A stretch of DNA of 12,539 nucleotides from Baffinella frigidus (Eukaryota > Cryptophyceae > Cryptomonadales > Baffinellaceae): contig MU646317.1 in the NCBI GenBank assembly GCA_026770585.1, positions 342,064 through 354,602 on the forward strand. Reading direction: 5' to 3'. Under the pieces are notes generated by a model. It worked only from the letters and a program-made list of their open reading frames with translations, did no database searches and was not told the DNA's origin. Shown here piece by piece: positions 5,197 to 11,100 of this stretch. The translations under genes were made by a program, and so were the position numbers. Position 1 is the first letter of the stretch. Each line of letters starts with the position of its first letter.

Positions 5197-8100
5197 GTAA
5201 ACCCCGCCATCAGCTCTGTGCAATGCAGTCAGTGCCGCAGAGGTTTTCAGACGAGAGGCATGTTCATTCGTGGCGGCCCTGTTCTCCTCGCTCAAGCAGC
5301 GCCCTCTCCCTAGAAACTGGCGTGAGAACGGAGCTGCGCTCGCTCACTCGTAGGGTCCTATGGAATGAACATCCGCAATGTCCCTTACCCGGAATACGTT
5401 TTTTCGAGCTGGTGATAGGCTGGTGGAGGGGGCATACTGGTTACCAGCACGGTGGCCGTTAGTAAAGGGTGAGACTGTGCTAGATGTGGTGCTGAAAGGG
5501 TTCAGTAATAAAGGTCTCTCTCTCTCTCGCAGGTGGTGGTTGGGGGACTGCGACATCTGCTCCACGGCCCCCGTGCCGTGAGTACCCTAAACCCTAAACC
5601 CTAAACCCTAAACCCTGAACCCTAAACCCTCCCGGGGCCCAAACCCCTGAACGCTTGACCCCAAACCCCCACCCTCTGCACCCTCCTGGAACCGAAACTC
5701 CGAAAACGTCAACCGTAAACCCCCTCCCTCGTGGGACCCAAAACCCTGACCCATAAACCATGAACCCTTACCCCTCCCTCCTGGACCTTTTACGAAATCC
5801 GAGTACATAAAAATCTGATTTCGCATGATGTCCAGCTCCGTCCTTGTCTCATTTTAGTCCCAGCCCAGAATAAATTATGTTTCGCGCAGGGCCCATCTAA
5901 AGGATTTCTGGTGCAAAACCCGCGATGTTAAACCACTAAAAGTGAGTTTAGATCAGGCAAGGCTCGAAAACCCACGCAAAACTGAGATAAAATTTGGTCT
6001 GGACAGTATCTGGCTCTGTCTCAGTCTATTTGTCTCACCAATTTGGTGAGAACGGGCTCTTTTCCACTCCAAAGTTGACGGATTTGTACCACACACCTAG
6101 CATGTCAACTTGAGAGAAGAGTCGGTCAACCCGACTGAGGTAGAGCTAGAGTATGTCGTCAGCTGACGTAAAAGCGTCTCCTTTACGTTAAGGTTCGGGG
6201 TTTAGGGTTTAAGGGTTGGGCCTCTCTTTCGCAGATTTGGCCCGGCGCCTAAACCCCAAAACCTAAACCCCAAAACCTCAACCCTAGACAGTGGTACTGA
6301 CAAGGGGATGTCTTTCGCAGGTTTGGGGTAGTGCCAGACACCAACTCCAAGCCGGCGTTCGGCGCGCCTATCGGTATGCAGCCTGCCCCCTTGTTCATCA
6401 GGGTTCGGGGGTCAACCCCTAAACCCTACACGCCAAACCCCAAACCCCAAACCCTAAACCCTAAACCCTAAACTCTAACCCCTAAACCCCAACCCCTAAA
6501 CCCTCAACCCTAAACCCTCAATCATTAAGCAGGCGCACACGCGCCCACCTCCCAAGACCCTTCCACAGCTTAAAAGTGGTTTTGCTTGAAAAAGGTTTCG
6601 TGGTAAAAATCCACATGGTTGCCGTGGGCGTTTTATTCATATCCCGAAACCCGAAAACAGGTGCACAGGCGCCCACCTCCCAAAATCCCTCCACAGCCGG
6701 GAGCTCCAGCGCCAACCCCACCGGTAGACCCTTAACCCTTTCCCCAAAAGCTTAAAGTTGACCCTAAACCCGAAACCCGAAACCCGAGATCCTAAACCCG
6801 AAACCCGAAACCCGAAATCCGAAATCCGAAACCCAAAACCCGAAACACGAAAATCAACCAGAAACCCGAAACCCGACACCAGGGGGCAACTTTATCTCGG
6901 GCCTTTTCGGAGGAGCGAAGAAGGAGGGTAAAACCCGAAACCCGAAACCCGAAACCCGAAACCCGAAACCCGAAACCCTAAACCCTAAACCCGAAACCCC
7001 AAACCTAAACCCTAAACCCTAATCCATAAACCCTAAACCCTAAACCCTAAACCCTAAACCCTAAACCCTAAACCCTAAATCCTACACCCCAAAACCTAAA
7101 CTCTAAACCCCAAAAGCAAAACCCTAAACCCTAAACCCTAAACCCTCAACCCTAAACCCTAAACCCTAAACCCTAAACCCCAAACCAAAACTCGCATCCC
7201 TAAACACCAACCCCCCAACCCTACACCCTAATCCCTAAACCAACAGTACAACCGAACGTACGGGGAACGCCTAACCCCACCCCACCCCCCAAAAAACAGC
7301 AGTGAAAACGGCGAAAAAGCCGGACCAGGCGGACCGTGCCGGGTCAGGGGGGGGCGGGGCCCATAACCTACCGTACGGGGAACTCCTAACCCCTCACCCC
7401 CAAAACCAGCGGGAGAGTCGGTGGAGGCGATGCGAATGAGTTTGCATGAGGAGCTGTGCCGCCTGTGCAGCCAGGTGCGCTTTACACTGCCTCCTCTGTT
7501 TTTGGAGTCTACTATCGGTGTGTCGCGCCTATTATTGATTTGTAAGACCTATTCTTGGTGTGTAGGGCCTACAATTGATTTAGCGTGAGGCTTATGAGGA
7601 GCTGTGCCGTCAGGTGCGCTTTACACTGCTATTGCTTTGCTGTGCCTACTTTTGTTTTTCAGTGGATACAAGTGGTATGTAGGGCCTACAATTGATTGAA
7701 GTGGTATGTAGGGCCTACACTTGATTGAAGTGGTATGTAGGGCCTACAATTGATTTAGCGTGAGGCTTGTGAGGAGCTGTGCCGCCTGTGCCGTCAGGTG
7801 CGCTTTACAATGCTTCCTTTGTTCTTGGAGCCTACTATCGGTTTGTAGCGCCTATTATTGATTTGTAAGACCTATTCTTGGTGTGTAGGGCCTACAATTG
7901 ATTTAGCGTGAGGCTCATGAGGAGCTGTGCCGTTAGGTGCGCTTTACACTGCTATTGCTTTGCTGTGCCTACTATTACTTTTTGTGGTGCCTACACGTGG
8001 TTTGTAGGGCCTACAATTGATTTAGTGAGAGGCGTATGAGGAGCTGTACCACCTCTGCCGCCTGGTGCGCCTCCTTTGTTTTTGGCGTCTACTATCGGGT

Positions 8101-11100
8101 TGTAGCGCCTATTATTGATTTGTTAGACCTATTATTGGTCTGTAGGGCCTGTAATTCTTTTCGCGCGATACACGAGGAGATTTGCCGCGTGTGCCGCCTG
8201 GTGCCTTTTTATGGCGTGTCGTACCTATTACTGATGTGTAGGGTCTACTATAGGTTTGTAGTGCCTACTATTGGTTTTGTAGTGCCTGCAAGTGATTTGT
8301 AGGGCCTACAATTGGTTGGTACAGTCTACAATCGGTCTATTATTGATTTGTAGGACCTACAGTTGGTCTGTAGAGCCTACAATTGATTGTAGTGTCTACA
8401 ATTGATTGTAGTGTCTACAATTGATTGTAGTGTCTACAATCGATATGGAGTGTCGCGCAAAGGCGGATCGGGTCGGGGTTTGTGGAGTCTACAATTGATT
8501 TGTATTTCCTCCGAAAATGGCCCCAATGGCTCCCCCGCAGTTGGATTGTGGAGTCTACAATTGATTTGCAATTCCTTCGGGCAGGACGAGACCACGAAAC
8601 AGGCCCTTTTCCCTGGACGCGACTACGGCCGTGAATCTGGACGAGACCAATTCCCACGACGGTTGACTAATCTCTAAAAAATATTACTAAAACTGCGCTG
8701 GTACTATCCTCCCCGGTTTAGTCAACCGCCCTGGTACAAACCCCGCCGGGTTAGTCAACTGCTTCCTCCCGGGTCTACTATCGGGTTTTAGTGTCTATTA
8801 TTGATTTGTAGGGCTTACTGTCATTGATTGTAGGGCTTAGGTGTGTAGAGTCAGCAGTGGTGGAATCTACAATTTAATTCCGGAACAAGACAGAATCTGT
8901 CCCGCTATCTTAGGCTCCCCACGCGGAAGGTAATGGTGGAAATGCTATTTTAGGCATCAAATGATGCTATCTTACGACTTTTTATCAGGACAGATTCTGA
9001 TATGTTCCGAGATGAAATTGATTTGTAATTCCTCCCGGGCAGGGCGCGACAGCGAAGCTGGTCCGTTTCCTGGACGCGACCAAGGACGTGACTCTGGACG
9101 CGACCGACGAAAATGGCTCCACCGCCATGCACCTCGCGGCCGCCGAGGGCCACATCGAGACGTGCAAGGTGCGAAAGTTGCCGCGTTTGTACTGCGCACC
9201 CAGGTTGTCAACTTTAGGAAAGTCTGGAACCCACCGCCAAGGTGCGAAAGTTGCCAGATGAGTACCACGGACCCAGGGTGTCAGCTTTAGGATAGTCTGC
9301 AACACGCCGCCGATGGCCGCTTGGAAGTGCCGCTCTGTCTCAGTCTTCCTAGCTGGGTTCGCCATACAATATATTTAGGAAGGAACCACACTACGTGGAA
9401 CGACTGTCTTGAAATTGGGGATTGCGGTCAGTTCACAATCCTCTTCAGAAATCGGCCACTTGTGTAGAAAAGTCGATTTTTTCTCGGGTAAAATGACTTT
9501 TCCCGTGGGCACGATTTCGTGCCCGGACAAGAGTCGTTTGCAATCCAGCAGCTTCGCGTAGCACGAGAATGTTAGAGGACTCTATTTAACACCAAGATGC
9601 TTTCAATCAACCCGAGTGATTTGCAAGCCCTGAACCCTAAATCCTAAACCCCAAATCCTAAACCTTGAAACCTAAGCCCTCACCCCTCACCCCTAAACCC
9701 TAAACCCTAATCCCTAAAACCCATAAACCCTAGACCCTAAACCCCTGAACCGTAAACCCTAAACCCTAAAACCTCAATCCTAAACCCTAAACCGCAAACC
9801 CCGGCCCTGAAACCTCCAACCCCACACTCTCAACCCCAACCCCCACACCCGAAACCAGATGCTCCTACACCGCGGCTTAGCAATGAAGCCCAACCCTCAA
9901 CCCTAAATCCTAACCCCTACACCCTAACGCGAACCCCCAACTCATTCTGGTTCAGGGTTCGGGGTTCGGGGTCTGGGGTTCCTAAGTGCTTTCCCTCTTC
10001 GGTTGCAGATGCTCCTACACCGATCGATGTTCGGATTAACCCCGAACTCTAAACCGTAAACCATAAACCGTGAACGCCAACCCCAAAAAACCAAACCAGG
10101 TGTTGCTACACCGCGGCGCAGCAATGAAGCGCAACCGCAAGGGCCTGCTCCCGCACCAGGTAAACCCTAAACCCTAAACCCTAAACCCTAAACCCCAAAC
10201 CCCAAACCCCAAACCCCAAACCCCAAACCCTAAACCCTAAACCCTAAACCCTAAACCCCAACCCTAAAACATCAACCCTAAACAACAAGCCCTGATCCAT
10301 AAACCATAAACCATAAAACATAAACCATGAACCATAAATCATAAACCATAAACCATACACCATACACCATAAACCCTGAACCATGAACCCTAAACCCTAA
10401 ACCCTAAACCTTAAACCCGAAACCCGAAACCCTAAACCCTGAACCCTAAACCCCAACCCCTCAACACCAGTTGGCGGATGCGAGCGGCTACCAGGTACTC
10501 CCCCCCTTGGTATAGAGTCTGAATCCGGGGACATGTTTGATTTAAAAGAAACCGGTTTCGTATTTGTTCACACGAGTTGGGCGAAGGTTAATTAAGGCTC
10601 TAAGTAAATTTGATTAGGACCAGAACCCGGTTTGATAGGCCATTTTCTTTTAAATTAAACATGTTCCCGGATGAGTCTAGGGTTTAGAGTTTGTAGTTTC
10701 GGGTTTTGAGTTCAGGCTGTCCCGGATTAGTCACCTGTAGCTCTGTATCAAAGGCTGATTCGGACTCGCCCGTATGGTGACACTAGGCTCTGTTCCCCTG
10801 CAAAGTTGACGGGGTTGTACCGCGAACCCAGCGTGTCAACTTGAGAATTATCGGTTAACACAGGTCAAACCACAAATCCTGTCCATGGATAGGCAACCGT
10901 CGCCCTCACGGAGGACTCGAATAGCCACCCGAGGATACCCAAGCGCCCTTTTCAAATGTCGAGTGTAGGCGTTTTGTACGGGAGTTGGTCACGTGTCCCC
11001 CAGAAACGTGGGGCGACACGTGACCAAACATATGAAAATTACTACACACTGCCTTACCTGTACAGCTTCCCGGTTTTAAAAGTGGGTGCTTGATCCGCCT

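Noticed and set aside
5547-5560. Zinc finger or RING call from CDIC
   Set aside because: Only one CxxC pair is present; the following exons lack the remaining ligands at suitable spacing.
5608-5826. Minus-strand Gly-rich open frame in intron 2
   Set aside because: Reverse translation of degenerate CCCTAAA-type repeats.
6883-6927. Nucleoporin assignment from the GLFG motif
   Set aside because: Only one GLFG and two FG pairs occur; FG nucleoporins have many, and the ankyrin core points elsewhere.
8036-8302. Open frame with hydrophobic segments (VFGVYYRVVAPIIDLLDLLLV)
   Set aside because: It is a translation of the intron 7 repeat in a frame other than the exon-7 copies; the apparent membrane segments come from TATTATTG and TTGTAG units.
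7440-8455. CRISPR-like array
   Set aside because: Unit lengths and spacers vary, spacers are themselves repeats, units contain exon copies, and the context is eukaryotic.
8718-8760. Further copy of the 40-bp module
   Set aside because: It has GTCAAC and GGTACAAA words, but spacing differs from the constant arrangement; at most a distant relative. The same applies to 3183-3216 and 3913-3945.
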